NCBI GenBank assembly: GCA_029378245.1
Contig: JARKIF010000011.1
Location: forward strand, 558,001 to 622,000
DNA length: 64,000 bases
Reading direction: 5' to 3'
Origin: Roridomyces roridus
Lineage: Eukaryota > Basidiomycota > Agaricomycetes > Agaricales > Mycenaceae
Each line of letters opens with the position of its first letter. Position 1 is the first letter of the stretch. The position numbers were made by a program, and so were the translations under genes. Positions 36,543 to 47,916 of this stretch are shown one piece after another. Below the pieces are notes generated by a model, which had not been told where the DNA came from, made no database searches, and saw only the letters and a list, made by a program, of their open reading frames with translations.

Positions 36543-36759
36543 GTTTCATACAGACACTCTGGAGGCAATGGCCAACATGACATTGATTCATTTGGCTTTG
36601 GGAGAGCTTGAAGAGGCGAGGCGTTGTGCTGTGGTCACTGCAGAGAAGAATTCTGCAATATTGGGTGAAGACCATCCAAAGACGCTGCGTGCTATGGGAA
36701 ATCTGGCGGAGGTTTATGTGGCACTTGGAAAAGTTGAGAGTGTAGAATCGGGGAAGTAG
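36470..36759 (+). pseudogene. Out-of-frame continuation of the TPR array
   Basis: Starting with LDQAKQLGMSVLERQRRYLG this frame continues the TPR pattern of the preceding gene (FHTDTLEAMANMTLIHLALG, EDHPKTLRAMGNLAEVYVALG) and ends at a stop at 36757-36759. The switch falls inside a TPR unit, and most of one 42-residue repeat is missing at the junction, so a deletion with net frameshift is the simplest explanation. No GT...AG intron of usable size restores the frame. Confidence 0.75.
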
Positions 36760-36837
36760 CTAGAATATAGTTATGGATCAAAAGTTGGAGCTGGAGTCAG
36801 CCAGGTAATAGTGATGCCAGTAATAGTGCTTTCGTCA

Positions 36838-36950
36838 GCGTGATTGGTGTAAAGGTAACATTGAAGCTTCCCATTCCCACGGTCCCGTGACAATGGCCCT
36901 TCATCACGGGGACACTGCTTTAGCTTCGGGTTCGATTCCCGGATCACGCA
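36838..36950 (+). tRNA. tRNA-Gly(CCC) with a 42-nt intron
   Basis: Acceptor arms GCGTGAT/ATCACGC pair fully. D arm GTGT...ACAT, anticodon stem GAAGC/GCTTT, loop TTCCCA + T with anticodon CCC at 36870-36872, T arm TCGGG-TTCGATT-CCCGG, discriminator A at 36950, and a T-run terminator immediately after. The loop is interrupted after position 37 by an intron at 36874-36915, the canonical site. Intact by eye, unlike the tRNA-like fragments elsewhere. Confidence 0.88.
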
Positions 36951-39645
36951 TTTTTGCTTTTCTCCTCCCTTACTGCCGCACAGGCGTAAGCGCTCCTTGC
37001 ACTTCGTTCCCTTCTTTGTTTCTTTGACATCACAAAAAGACCTCGCAACAACCAGCACGCCGTATGGAGGAATCGAACCTCGCTGTCACTGGCAAGTGGT
37101 AGTCCTAAGAACTCAGGCGTCATCAGCACATCGATGCAGTATATATCATAATATATGTGAGAGTTGAGGGAGACTGTGATCGGAAGACGGACACAGCATG
37201 ACTCGATAGACAGAGACTTCTTAGCACACCTAAAAAAGATGACTTGTTCGACCCACGAGCTGCCCAAGAAAAAAAGATGTGAACACAGCCATAATCTCAC
37301 GAAGGAATCGAACCTCACGGGCACTCAATTCACACATGCTCAACTTAGCCAAAGGTGTTGGAGGCTCATGGCTTTCTTCCTTGCTACGTTTATTGTGAAC
37401 GGTCCTGTTTTCTTGCCTCAAATGCTGCGCCTTGTGCTTGATTTTCAGCGTCGCCTGCACACACTTTTTCTGTTAGTCTGGTACCCCGGCAGTGAAGCAG
37501 GGCTCTTTCAGCTCTCGAAAAAGGGAGAAACACACCATTCACCCGGCCTGCAGGAATCGAACCTCGCTCTCCGGCAGCTGCCAGTTGGACCCAGTGCGAA
37601 TTAGTGGAATCATGAGCACCGTATTGTTAAAGCGGGCTGTAAGACCCAGGTGCTGGAGGCTCTGACATGAATGATTTGAACACACCATTAGCATCCTTTC
37701 GAACGCTAAGAGAATTCAACCCTGCGCAGCGAAAGGAAATCCGATTTCTAGCGAAATTGCACAGGGATTCCAATATTGGTTTCAACTCGTGCATGTATGA
37801 CCTGTCCAAATAGTTTGAAAGTTGGTCCACCAGGAATTGGCTCGACGCGCATCTGGAGCTCATCCTGGAGTACTTTGTATGGCAGTTGAAAATCAAAGTA
37901 TAGCTGTTATTTTGCGACTGAAGAACTATTGGCAACATGGCAAGGCTGGATACGGCACTATATCTCACCGTTGAAAGCTTCACCCTCATGACAATGTATG
38001 GAGATTCAAGCGACCTGCGGCCAGATGACACTGTGAGCATGCCTGAGTCGGAGTGAACTGGTAAATGGACGAATACAGGATCGAGTCTGGTCCACCCACC
38101 AGCTGAAGCGCTGCAGCGCTGTGACTTTGGCTCGACAAATGAGCAAAGATCCATTGGGCCCTTCGCTCGAGCGCGAGGCAATTTGGCTCGACTGGGTGGA
38201 GTAGCTCGACACGGATCGAGGAAGAATCGTCATCGGAAGAGTACAGACATTGCAACATGCGACTCTAGAGCGGCGCCCGAACGAAGACAAGATACCGCCA
38301 TTGACTGAAAGATACTCGACGGTTTCCCAAAAATATTCCTTGGTCGAGCCTGGATGAGTGGCAGCACCACGTCGCTGTACCTACTTCGGCGACCGATTGA
38401 AATAAGCCGACTGAATGATCCTATCCGGCCAAAGAATCAGCGCTGAGCGACGGTGAGAAGAAAATGGGCAGACTCGCTACGAAGAGGATGAATGAATTGA
38501 GCCTTTTAACGGTAGCGGAAGATGAGATAGCTGCGGAGTTGGACTCTGTGGGAGCCTGGGACGAGTTTCCAGGGACTCGATTTCCACCAAGCCCATCAGT
38601 CGGTGCAGCAATTTGGAGTTGAGGATACCGATTGCGGTGAAGAAAAAAGAAACCCCTCTCCAAAACTTATACTGCCTGGAGGGATCGAACCTCGCTGTCC
38701 TTCCTCGCACAGTGATACTTCGACCTAACATGGACAGCCGTCAACAAGTCTGGATACAGGCCTACAAAGGTATCTCACCGCTGGAAGTCCACCTTCATGG
38801 GAATTTATGCAGGGCTTGAGTGGCCTGCAGCATGACCGCACCATAAACGCGCCTTAGTACCAGTGAGCCCGGTAAATGAACGATTCGAGCGAGTTCGACT
38901 TTGTGCATCCAGCATTATTCGACTCGCCGTCCGCTGCTAGACTCGTCATTTGAAACAGGAAAAGCATAGAAATCGCGACATACGTACCTCTCAAGCCGCG
39001 GTTGAAGACAAAATACTTACATTGCAAGTATCTTGGATGAACACCGGGTGGTAATCACGTCGCTGTATTTAGGCGCCGTTGGGAACCAAAGAGCAATAAA
39101 AACCACCGACTATAATGATCTTATCTGGCCAAAGACTCGACGCCGCTTGGTGGTATCTCGTCGAAAGCCAAACGGTGCGGACAACTTGGAAGATTCTGTG
39201 CGCCGCAGAAGATGCTATGCCCGTGAGATTGGAAATGAATTGCGCCCGCCGCCAAGAGATCTTGTTGGATGGCAGTCGAAGGAGAGAAACTAAAAATTGG
39301 CAAGGATTGGCCGGCGAATCTCCGTGGGCGACAAGAGAGAACGACTGTGAGACTCGCGTCGGCGGTTTTCTGAAGGACTTTCCCAAGCCGTGGAGCACAG
39401 CGAGTGATTCTGATTTGATTCTGATGCACCACGTGTTCTGCGCACGGGCCACCAAACAATCGTCGACCGTGTGACGTTTTGCAAATTTGATCAGTCTCTT
39501 TCGACCGATCTCCGCTTCACGTCCTTGGGCATCCCTCCCGGACTCGACACCTCTCGTCTCGGTCTCTCCCTTCTACGGCGGACAACCTCCAACCTCCCAA
39601 CAACCCCCACCGACGCGATTTGACACCACACAAGACGACGATAGG
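36951..39645. repeat. Gene-poor stretch with minus-strand tRNA-like words and a diverged duplication
   Basis: GGTTCGATTCC-type words on the minus strand occur near 37071, 37303, 37554 and 38684. Blocks at about 37960-38110 and 38330-38480 have diverged counterparts in the same order at about 38750-38910 and 39025-39140 (shared words include 'tatctcaccg', 'ggtaaatg', 'cacgtcgctgta' and 'ctggccaaaga'-like). No gene is convincing; ORFs here do not agree between the two copies. Confidence 0.45.
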
Positions 39646-42600
39646 ATGAGCGCCAAAAAGAGCGGTGGAGGCAGCGCAAAGAAGAGCAGCAGCAAGAACG
39701 ATGGAAACGATGAGGTCTACGAGCTGCGTGACGTCGTACTCGGCAAGATTCGCGGTTTCCCCCCGTGGCCCGGCATGGTCAGTGTCTCACAATCTGTCTG
39801 TCTTCGCGTTTCTCTTTCGAGGTCCTGGTGTCTCGCCTCCGAGGCTCTCTCCTTGTGGCTCTGGTGCCCGTCTCGACGCCTGGAGGCACGAATGGTGCGG
39901 TGGCGCGCGTGACTGGGCAGGGGCGGGCTGTCGGGATGCATACCCCTTGCCGCGTGGACCCACCCACTGCCGAGCGAGCGCGATTACTGCGGCGTAGGCC
40001 ACCGATATGGGGAGCCCGGGTCTCCTCCTTTCTTTTACGACCGTTTTCGTCGTGCTAGGCTCCTCAGCGGACCCGGACGAGTCTTTTTTGCCAATGACTC
40101 ACAATGGACGGCGCTCGAGTGGCACTGGTCCTCAGACTCGCCTGTCGACCTGCTCAAATGGATGCCCCACCCCATACGTCTACGCTCCGTGCCTCTTGAG
40201 CGTTGGCGCCGAGGTCGACATGGAGCTCGCCTCCCGATTTCTCCCGATCCCGCCACGGGACGTGGCTAGACCTGCGCAGCCCTCTTGTCAAGGACGCCTA
40301 CCTTCCATTCTTCCTCGCCATTCTCTTTGCGGCGTCTTTGCCATTGTCTTTTCTTTGTCGTCGTCCGAGTCTTCGGCCCCGCCCGCCGTAGACTGTGGGT
40401 GTGGCTGCCCAACTGGCCTTATTAGGCCTGGGGATGTCCGGGCAGCATCCCACTGGCCGCTTGGACGAAGATCGGGGCGTCGTCGCTCGATTTCGCCCTA
40501 TTTCATCGTGCGACGTGGCAAACGCCACTTGGCCTTGCGAAGCCTTACGCATTGCACTTCTATCTCAATCCACGCACCTCCTAGGAGGCTAGTGGCCTCC
40601 CACTCCTCTCACTCTCTCTTTCTTTCCATCCTCTTTTCTCGCAAAATCGGATTCTGATGCCTTTTCTTCTGTATTTCAGGTCGTCGACCCGGACACCGTC
40701 CCCAAGATGGTGGCCAAGGAGCGTCCTGCTAATAAGAAGACAGTAGTGCACGCAGTCAGGTTTTTCCCGACCGGAGATTAGTGAGTGGCTCTTTTTTCAT
40801 CGATTTTCGTCGCATTTCGTCGCATATCCCCTTGCCCGCTTTTCCATGCTGTATTACCCTTCCCCGTTCTCTACCCCTTGCTCGCCTCTCGTTCCGAGGG
40901 CCCGTGAGCTCCCCTTCCATGGCACATTTTCGTCATTCTGCCCATCTTCCTCCACCCGCTTGCTCTTTTCTTTTGACGAGAATAACCTGGCCACTTCCGC
41001 CCTTGCCCCGCTATACCTATAACCTCTTCTTTCCCATTTGACGCTCCTGCGCCCTTCTTCCTCCCTACTCACGCCTTTACTTTGCTATTGCGTCCATTTT
41101 GGTCATATCGCGCCTGCGAGCACATTTATGGTTCTCGCGGTGCTCTGTCACTCCCCACCCCACCTTCCCTCACTCCCTATCGGCCTCGGGCGTCACTCTC
41201 CGGATTTCGGAGAGCGTCCAGGAACTTTTTTCGTGCATATTTTCCCTTCCCTCCCCTGGCCCTCGTAGACTACCTTCTTGCAGCCTTAGTGCCATCTCCC
41301 CTCCCTCTCCCCCTCCCTTTCCCCCTCCCGTCTTCTCCCTTACACTGTACTCTTCGCTTTACGTTTACTCTCCCCACCCCTCCTCCCGACGTCCTGCACT
41401 ACCCAGTCTTTCATCTCCCTCCCTCCCTCCTTCCCCTCCCTCATCCGTCACTTCCTATTACTAACAACCTTCCCTCCCCAGCGCCTGGCTCCCCCCGCGC
41501 GAACTGACGCGCCTCACGCACACGGCGATCAAGGCCTTTGTCGACGAGCCTGCGAATGGGAAGAAGCCCAAGGGTGGTGATTTGTTGGAGGCTTATCGGA
41601 AGGTGTGTGGTCTGCCCGCTTTTTTTCCTCTTTTCCTCTTTGGTCTCCGGGAGGGGCGCGGTGGAAGGAGGGTGAGCGTGGTCGTGATCGTCGCTGGTTA
41701 CTCCAGGCAGTGGAGGAGACGTGCGACGCTTTGTTTAGACGGGGCGGAAGATGTCTTGCTCTATGGTGGCCCAGAGCGGATGGGCGTGCACCGTAGCGCC
41801 GTTAGCGTCTTGCCCTTGTCTGCGATTCGAGGTGGTGTGCCCGCGGATACTTGTCGCTAGCTGCGATATCGGGTCGGTGTCGTCGCAGACGAGGACTTTT
41901 GGTGACGAGGGGGGCGTGCCTGTGGTGCGTGCCAAGAGCGGGGTGGTTTTGCCTTGGAGTGCAGAGGGCAGGGGATGATTCTTGGGAGTCGGGGGCTCGC
42001 TCTGCGTGTCCTGTCGGGCGGATTCGATTCGACTTGACTTGACTGCAGGTCTTGTCATGCGAGCGTGACGCTGAGTGCACTGCTACTCTCGTCTCGGCTT
42101 GAGGATGCAGCGTGGCGTGAGCTCAAGTCGCGAAGATGAGAGGAGGAGTGACTCGTCGCGAAGATGATGGTGGTCTCGGGGAGTAGTCTGCGTAAGGCGC
42201 TCGTCTAGCCTCCGTCGGTCTCTGGATACTGGGGCCGAGCTCCTGAGGAGCGGTCTCCAGGGTCTCACGACTTACTCCCCTGATCCTATCCTTCTTCGGT
42301 TACTTACCATACCCATCAGGCCCTTGACCCCGAAGCTTGGGAGGCGGACCATGCTGCAAACCCGCCACCGGCCAAGAAGAGCAAGAAGAGCAAGAGCAAG
42401 AAGAGCAAGAAGGTGGACGAAGACGAAGAGGAGGAGGGAGGCGATGATGAGGATGAGCTCGAGGAGGGTGTGTTTCCTGTTTCTATGCGTTCCTCGCAAG
42501 GCACTAACGATTACCCATAGCTGAGGCGGAGGCCGACCCAGACGAGGACGAAAAGCCCACCAAGAAGCGCAAGCGCGCGAGCTCGCCTGCACCCAAGTCC

Positions 42601-43350
42601 AAGGCCAAGGCCAAAGCGCCCGCCGCCAAGTCCAAAAAGGGCGGCAAGGCCAAGAAGAGCAAGGCTGCGGTCGAGAGCGAGGACGAGGGCGGCGAGGATG
42701 GGGATGCCGAGGGCGGTGAGGAGGCTCCCGTCAGTAAGAAGCACAAGGGTGGGGAGAACGGTGAGTCTGCCCTAAACGTCTTCAGAGTCGATGGGCTGAT
42801 GGGGCTGCCTTAGCGTCTCTCGAGAGCGACCCCGAGGCGCTGAAGGTCCGCGAGTGGCGCCATAAGCTCCAGAAGACGTTCCTCAGTAGCAACAAGTCCC
42901 TGCCCAAAGAAGAGGTACGTGCCACGCCCTACGCCAATGACCCTCTGACGGTGCCGTAGGAGATGCCCGCTGTCGACGCGCTCTTCACATTGGTAGAGAG
43001 CTATCAAAATATGAATATCGACTACCTTACAGTGCGTCTCCGCTCTTGCCTACGTCACCTCCTTGCTGATGTTCTGGTAGTTCTCCAAGATCGGGAAGGT
43101 CATGCGCCACATCCACCTCCTCGAGCCGCACAAGGTGCCGCGCGACGGCGAATTCAAGTTCCGGGACCGCGCCAAGGCGCTCGTGGACAAGTGGCACCAA
43201 ATCCTCAACGCGAACAAGGTTCCCGAGGGTGGGGACGCTGCTGCTGCGCCTGCTGATGCGGAGGCTGAAGATGAAGAGGCCGCTGCTGCTGCTGATGTCA
43301 ACGGTGAGGGCGACCTGACTATGATGGATGTGACCATGGATGAATCGTAG
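39646..43350 (+). CDS. PWWP-domain chromatin protein with LEDGF/TFIIS-N-like domain
   Basis: Exons 39646-39777, 40680-40780, 41482-41602, 42320-42467, 42521-42760, 42814-42914, 42960-43031, 43081-43350 (394 aa), continuous frame. N-terminal PWWP domain: VVLGKIRGFPPWPGMVVDPD, VHAVRFFPTGDYAWL; PWWP binds methylated histone tails and DNA. A long Lys/Glu/Ser-rich linker (KKSKKSKSKKSKK, KKRKRASSP) with nuclear signals follows, then a helical domain (EALKVREWRHKLQKTFL ... MRHIHLLEPHKVPRDGEFKF ... ALVDKWHQIL) like the TFIIS N-terminal/LEDGF-IBD family. Overall this is an HDGF/LEDGF-type reader, probably tied to H3K36 methylation and transcription elongation. The first three introns are 902, 701 and 717 nt, far longer than others in the window. 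Confidence 0.88.
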
Positions 43351-44480
43351 TGGGGCGGGCGCGAGAATCGCACGTAATCAATCAATCGGGGCGAATGCAC
43401 GATTGGCTCGAAGGAATAGCTTCATATTTTCTTCTCTCTTTCTCTCTCTCTCTTCCTTCTTAGTACCAAAACTTTCTTTGTAGTTCGTTCTGCTTTTTGT
43501 TTTACTGAAGAATTCTACTATTTTTTTGCGGCCGATGCTGACAAATGGTGCGATTTGATTGGCGCTCACGGCTTTTCTTGAAACGGCCACCATGGTCCTG
43601 GGTCATCCTCAGCACTTTCTGTTCCTCCTATCGAATGACCATTGACGCTCCTGCATCTCTCAGCCAGCGTTTCCTTCTGTGGATGACCCCTTTACATAAT
43701 GTCGATTCTTCCGCTGCAATCTCTGACCTGGATTTACTGCGGGGCTGGACGGCTGGAATGTAACCTCACTTGACGCAGGACTGGCTGCTCGGTGATTCTG
43801 TTTTAGATCCGATCTGAAATCGACCTGTGGCGTTGGTGGGTGATACACGGGCACGCTCGGGGTCGCGCGGGGGTTGTCCATCAATTCCAAGTACGAATCG
43901 CTCCTTGTCCTACCTCCGTCCTCGGCGACACTCTCGTGCTCCAGGACTCCCAGAACAGGTCTCTCACTTGGACTTGACCTGCTCGGCCAACGAGGTCTTG
44001 CTGTGTACTGAGCCCGGGTCGCAGTCTTCAGAGACGTGCGAACTCAAGATTGTTCTATCTGTTCTGTTCCGATCTTGGTATCATGTTCTTGTACCCACCA
44101 CACAGATTCTATCTTCCAATCGCGAGCGCACCAAGGAGGTCAATCCAATCACGGGTACACAATCAGTTCCAACGTACCTACAAAGTGCCATCTCACACTT
44201 GAAGAAACGAGCTCACTACCCCAACGGTTTACCCTTGGGTCGTCGTTCAAATTTAATTTCCCGGCTTCACGACTTCCGAACAAATTCTTGACGAGAACTT
44301 CTGTCAACTCAACGACATGCGTGGATCTGCATGCGGCGAGGTTCATTCTGGGACGCTGTGGACTGATCAGACCTTATTAGAATCCGCTCAAACTCTTCTT
44401 TTTCCTGGCGCTTCCTCTCCCCTCGTTCTGCGACACACTCGTTTGACCCAAGGTACTGCCTTTACTCGCTGCCAACTTGT
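43351..44480. other. Intergenic, no gene seen
   Basis: Contains a T/C-rich tract (about 43430-43455) just after the PWWP gene, probably its 3' UTR. Nothing else recognised. Confidence 0.4.
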
Positions 44481-45506
44481 ATGACTGCTCATAGTCGGCA
44501 GTTTCTCGCCGGTCTCGACCATCACGCTGTCGACATGACGGGTATACCGTTGCTCGCTCTCCGTCGACTCGGAGGCTTTGGCTTTGGTGGGGATTCTGGC
44601 GGTTTTTCTGGTGGGGATTTCCCTGACCGCGGCGGCGGTTTCTCTGGAGGGGGGTTTCCAAACGAAGGATCCCCGGAAGGAGGCGTTGGAGTGACCTTTA
44701 AATCGACAACTCCTGTGGCTGCAGCACAAGATACGCCTGCCTCGCGGCCCACCCCTGCTGCTGCAGTCAATGATGCAGCACCCGTATCACCGTCTTCAAC
44801 GCCAACACACACGACCAGTTCTTCGCCTCCATCCAAGAGTAACCCCACAAGCGAGGTTTCGTCTCAATTACCGGCGTCATCCCACCCATCGTCCTCCTCT
44901 CGGTCTACCGCTCCGATTAAATCATCGTCATCATCTGCGCTGTCCATTTCATCATCCCTCCCATCAGCGTCCAGGTCCCAATCCTCTCCGTCCGGGACCG
45001 CAATAGCTGCATCCGCGTCGTTCCACAAGCGATCCAACCACGCAGGAGCCATAGCGGGAGCCCTCGTGCCCATCCTCCTGCTCCTCCTCTTGGCGACCGT
45101 TTTCTTTGTGCTTCGCCGCCGCCGTCGCATCCGAGCTGCCACATCGTCAGACGTCGAGAAAATCCCGCACGACGTCCAAGCAGCGCACTCCATTTCGGAG
45201 TCCAAAGGCTTACCACCCATTCCTACGATTGCGACCGAGGGATATTCCTCCGAGATGGCGGGTAGCACGTGCGATACGGCTGACTCGTTATCCTTTCTCG
45301 ACGAGAAATCATGCCCAGGGGAGTTTGCTGACGGTGACGAAGAGTTGCCGTTACCGCCAGTACCAGCAGTCATGGCAGCGTCATCTGGGTGTCCCGTAGA
45401 ATTCGAAGCGGCGCCTTCGTTCCACACGTTGGGAAGCGAGGAAACGCTGCCTGGGTATGCGCGCCCGCTGCCTCGCGTGCCTGATGGTGGCAGGCCAACT
45501 CCGTGA
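44481..45506 (+). CDS. Single-pass membrane protein, Gly/Ser-rich ectodomain (paralogue 1 of 3)
   Basis: Intronless frame of 341 aa (ATG 44481; ATG 44535 is an alternative). The outer part begins with Gly-rich GGFGFGGDSGGFSGGDF and continues as a ~130-residue Ser/Pro/Thr-rich stalk likely to be O-mannosylated. One membrane span (GAIAGALVPILLLLLLATVF) is followed by RRRRR as stop-transfer, then a ~110-residue cytoplasmic tail ending EETLPGYARPLPRVPDG. No obvious signal peptide in the first residues, so a 5' exon may be missing. Tail and span are shared with the genes at 46900 and 51149; the outer domains are not. Function unknown; the layout resembles fungal wall-stress (Wsc/Mid2-like) or receptor-like proteins, without their domains. 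Confidence 0.65.
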   Translation: MTAHSRQFLAGLDHHAVDMTGIPLLALRRLGGFGFGGDSGGFSGGDFPDRGGGFSGGGFPNEGSPEGGVGVTFKSTTPVAAAQDTPASRPTPAAAVNDAAPVSPSSTPTHTTSSSPPSKSNPTSEVSSQLPASSHPSSSSRSTAPIKSSSSSALSISSSLPSASRSQSSPSGTAIAASASFHKRSNHAGAIAGALVPILLLLLLATVFFVLRRRRRIRAATSSDVEKIPHDVQAAHSISESKGLPPIPTIATEGYSSEMAGSTCDTADSLSFLDEKSCPGEFADGDEELPLPPVPAVMAASSGCPVEFEAAPSFHTLGSEETLPGYARPLPRVPDGGRPTP

Positions 45507-45688
45507 TGCGGGGCATGCATAATTTATTTCCTCCCGCTGGTCGATCTGAAGTTCATTTGTTTCTTGCTGGGGAGATTGACTGTGTCGGTGTAGGATTATT
45601 TGTACGCACGTATACCATACCGCTGTTCCGTCTCTCCTCCGTGTCTGTGAGAGCAAGCCGGCAGGAAAAAAGAATGGAATTCTAGGAA

Positions 45689-45781
45689 GGCTCGGCCCCG
45701 AATCGAACGGGAACATCTACGGCTATAATGGGCAGGTCAAACATTACAGAGTGCAGAGGCGGTCCAACCGCAACCAAGCCC
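45689..45781 (-). repeat. tRNA-like repeat module, copy 1
   Basis: On the minus strand begins GGCTTGGTTGCGGTTGG and ends with CGTTCGATTCGG plus GGCCGAGCC. The ends can pair like an acceptor stem; the T-arm/B-box is intact. Middle part diverged. Confidence 0.6.
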
Positions 45782-45977
45782 ATACGCAAGAGGGCAAAAA
45801 AGTAAAGGACGTAGGCTGATTTTGAGGCTGATGGTGGAGGCCTAGTAGGGAGGCGCAGATGCATATGGTGGGATTGTCCGTATATTTTAAATCTAAAGCC
45901 ATCCCGTTTCTCCTCCGTTGTCTCTGAGAACAGGGGGGACAACAACGAAAAAAGGTATGTAGATGAAATGGACCCAA

Positions 45978-46070
45978 GGCTTGGCCCCGAATTGAACGGG
46001 AACTTCCACGACGAGCATCCACAGCATTTCAGAACGTAGTGCAGACGCGGGTCCAACCGCAACCAAGCCT
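45978..46070 (-). repeat. tRNA-like repeat module, copy 2
   Basis: Same ends as copy 1 (T-arm word CGTTCAATTCGG). Flanked on the right by 'atgcaaggagcaaaagg', a diverged form of the flank seen after other copies. Confidence 0.6.
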
Positions 46071-46319
46071 GTATGCAAGGAGCAAAAGGGTTAAACGTTA
46101 AGCAAGGACGTGGCTGATTTGAACTTTTGAAGCTGATGCTTGTATAATTGTCAATTCAACTTTCGCAAGCCGCAGCACAACGCAATTCAAAGCTCAACCG
46201 GGGACCCGGGTCAAAGCCTGCTCAGGCCGAGACGCAGCCGGCGCTGTTTAAGCCTAGCGGCAATGCATCGGCTTTGATCCGGAATCCGGGTGATGTCCAT
46301 CGCGAGTGACGCGTCAGGA

Positions 46320-46334
46320 TTAGGGTTAGGGTTA
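46320..46334 (+). other. Telomere-like box
   Basis: TTAGGGTTAGGGTTA: two and a half units of the common fungal telomere repeat, upstream of paralogue 2. A matching box at 50391-50403 sits upstream of paralogue 3. Confidence 0.6.
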
Positions 46335-46899
46335 CCTTTTCTTGGCCTCTTCGCCCACACAACGCCCGCGTCGCATTTTTGGAAGCCCACTCATCGTAGC
46401 TTTCATCCTCTCCGCCCAATCTTCTTGCTTTCTAGCTCGGTGTCCTCACTCTGTTATTCCGGAAATGCGAGCCTTCCGACTTCTGCAATACCGCCTGCAG
46501 CCTTGCAATGGAGCTCCACCCGAGTACATGGCCGTGCGAATCTGTTGTACTGCCATACCGAGACGATGCTCTGGTCCCGACCCGTCGAAGCTTCCGCCCC
46601 AGAAAAAGTCCTTTCCCAGCCTGCTCTCTCCTACATCAGAATCTGCCGTTCGTCCCTGGAGTTCCATGGTTCCCGTCGGGAGGAGTCATGATGTATGATA
46701 CCTAGAACGCCCTGACGCCGTCGACGTATCGTTCCTCTCTCTTGCCTCCCCCGCTGTCGCCCCCTCAGTGTCCAACTCGACGTTGTCCACACTACCACTC
46801 TTTCAAGGAGTCGTCTTTCTTGTTACATGTTTCCACGAGGTCAATATTATCGACTATGCAGGAATTCACATATGACGTGGGTTTCTAGCGTCTCTCCAG

Positions 46900-47916
46900 A
46901 TGATAGCCACATCGTACTTTCCACGGGCTCGTGGCGTTGGCTCAGAGTCATCTCCCGCTAACCGAGGGGATTCCGATGGTCTACGTCTCTTTCACCGCGC
47001 TCCCCCTCCACCTGGGCCTCCTGGACAAGGACCAGTGCCACCTGGCCCTCCGGCGGGCTCTCCTCCCGTACCACCCGTACCGCCAGGCCGTCCTCCCCCT
47101 CCTCCCGGACAGCCTCCCCCTCCGCCGCCTAAAGGCCCACCGAATTCTGCGCAGCTCCCTGCTGCTGCACCGTCACCACCAGTGAAAAATCCGCCCATCC
47201 CTGTACCGCCGCCTTCAGCGCCGACGGTCCCACAGTTCTCAAGTTCCAGCTCCGCATCCTCCATTAATACCAACGCCGCGAGCAGAACATCATCCATTTT
47301 TGCGACGTCGTCAGTTTCCAACTTACACTCCGGCTTGTTCTCATCTGAGATTGCCACCGGCAGTTTATCGTCGTCGCTCGCCCTAATCACCTCATCCTCC
47401 TCGGCCTTGGAACCTACGTCGGCGGCATCCTTTGCGTCCCGCAGGGTGTCACATCAAACCGCCTGGGTGGTGGGAATCGTCATTCCCGTCCTTTTTCTGC
47501 TCGTCCTTGCGAGCGTGCTCCTCGCGCTTCGTCGGCGTCGACGACGTCGCCAGCTGTACGCTGGTGAGCCCAGCCTAGGTGCAGATACCCAGGAGTTGGA
47601 GCACGTCTCGAAATGGCGCAAGTTCCCGGGCGTACACGTGCCCATCCCCAACGCGATCGCGACGCCCTGGGTCAACTTCTCCCCAACTACGGAGCCCAGC
47701 TCTTCCAGAACCACCTGGGACAGCGCGTCACTTTATCGCTATCCTTCTCAGGCTCTGACACGACCACCGTGGATGAGTGTTGGCAAATATTCGCCAATGC
47801 CGTCGACACCTACAGCTGTGGCGCACTCGCCCGCGCCGTCGTTCAAAAGTGTGGAATCGGATGAACCGCTGCCTGAATATGCGCGTCCGTTGCCGCGTGT
47901 GCCTGTACAGCGCTGA
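46900..47916 (+). CDS. Single-pass membrane protein, Pro-rich ectodomain (paralogue 2 of 3)
   Basis: Frame of 338 aa. The outer part has a long polyproline region (PPPPGPPGQGPVPPGPP through QPPPPPPKGPP, about 47005-47140) and a Ser/Ala-rich stalk. The span TAWVVGIVIPVLFLLVLASV is followed by RRRRRRRR, then a tail with VHVPIPNAIATP and ending DEPLPEYARPLPRVPVQR. The tail resembles paralogue 3 (GAHVPVLPAVTTP) more than paralogue 1. No signal peptide at the ATG used; a spliced 5' exon around 46850 is possible. Function unknown. Confidence 0.65.
   Translation: MIATSYFPRARGVGSESSPANRGDSDGLRLFHRAPPPPGPPGQGPVPPGPPAGSPPVPPVPPGRPPPPPGQPPPPPPKGPPNSAQLPAAAPSPPVKNPPIPVPPPSAPTVPQFSSSSSASSINTNAASRTSSIFATSSVSNLHSGLFSSEIATGSLSSSLALITSSSSALEPTSAASFASRRVSHQTAWVVGIVIPVLFLLVLASVLLALRRRRRRRQLYAGEPSLGADTQELEHVSKWRKFPGVHVPIPNAIATPWVNFSPTTEPSSSRTTWDSASLYRYPSQALTRPPWMSVGKYSPMPSTPTAVAHSPAPSFKSVESDEPLPEYARPLPRVPVQR

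Larger units (their letters stand above)
45507..46899. other. Spacer with two tRNA-like repeats and a telomere-like box
   Basis: Holds tRNA-like modules at 45689-45781 and 45978-46070 and the TTAGGGTTAGGGTTA box at 46320-46334. The region from about 46200 has a counterpart upstream of the third paralogue (about 50325-50404). Short ORFs at 46290-46705 are not convincing; a 5' exon of the following gene may lie here. Confidence 0.45.

Noticed and set aside
40007..40657. 216-aa ORF inside the first intron of the PWWP gene
   Set aside because: Low-complexity Ser/Pro/Arg reading of pyrimidine-rich intron sequence with no domain or consistent codon use.
41082..41507. 141-aa Pro/Leu-rich ORF in the second long intron
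   Set aside because: Produced by a C/T-rich tract preceding the 3' splice site.
46320..46334. Chromosome end or telomere
   Set aside because: Only two to three TTAGGG units, flanked on both sides by ordinary sequence and genes, so an interstitial motif at most.
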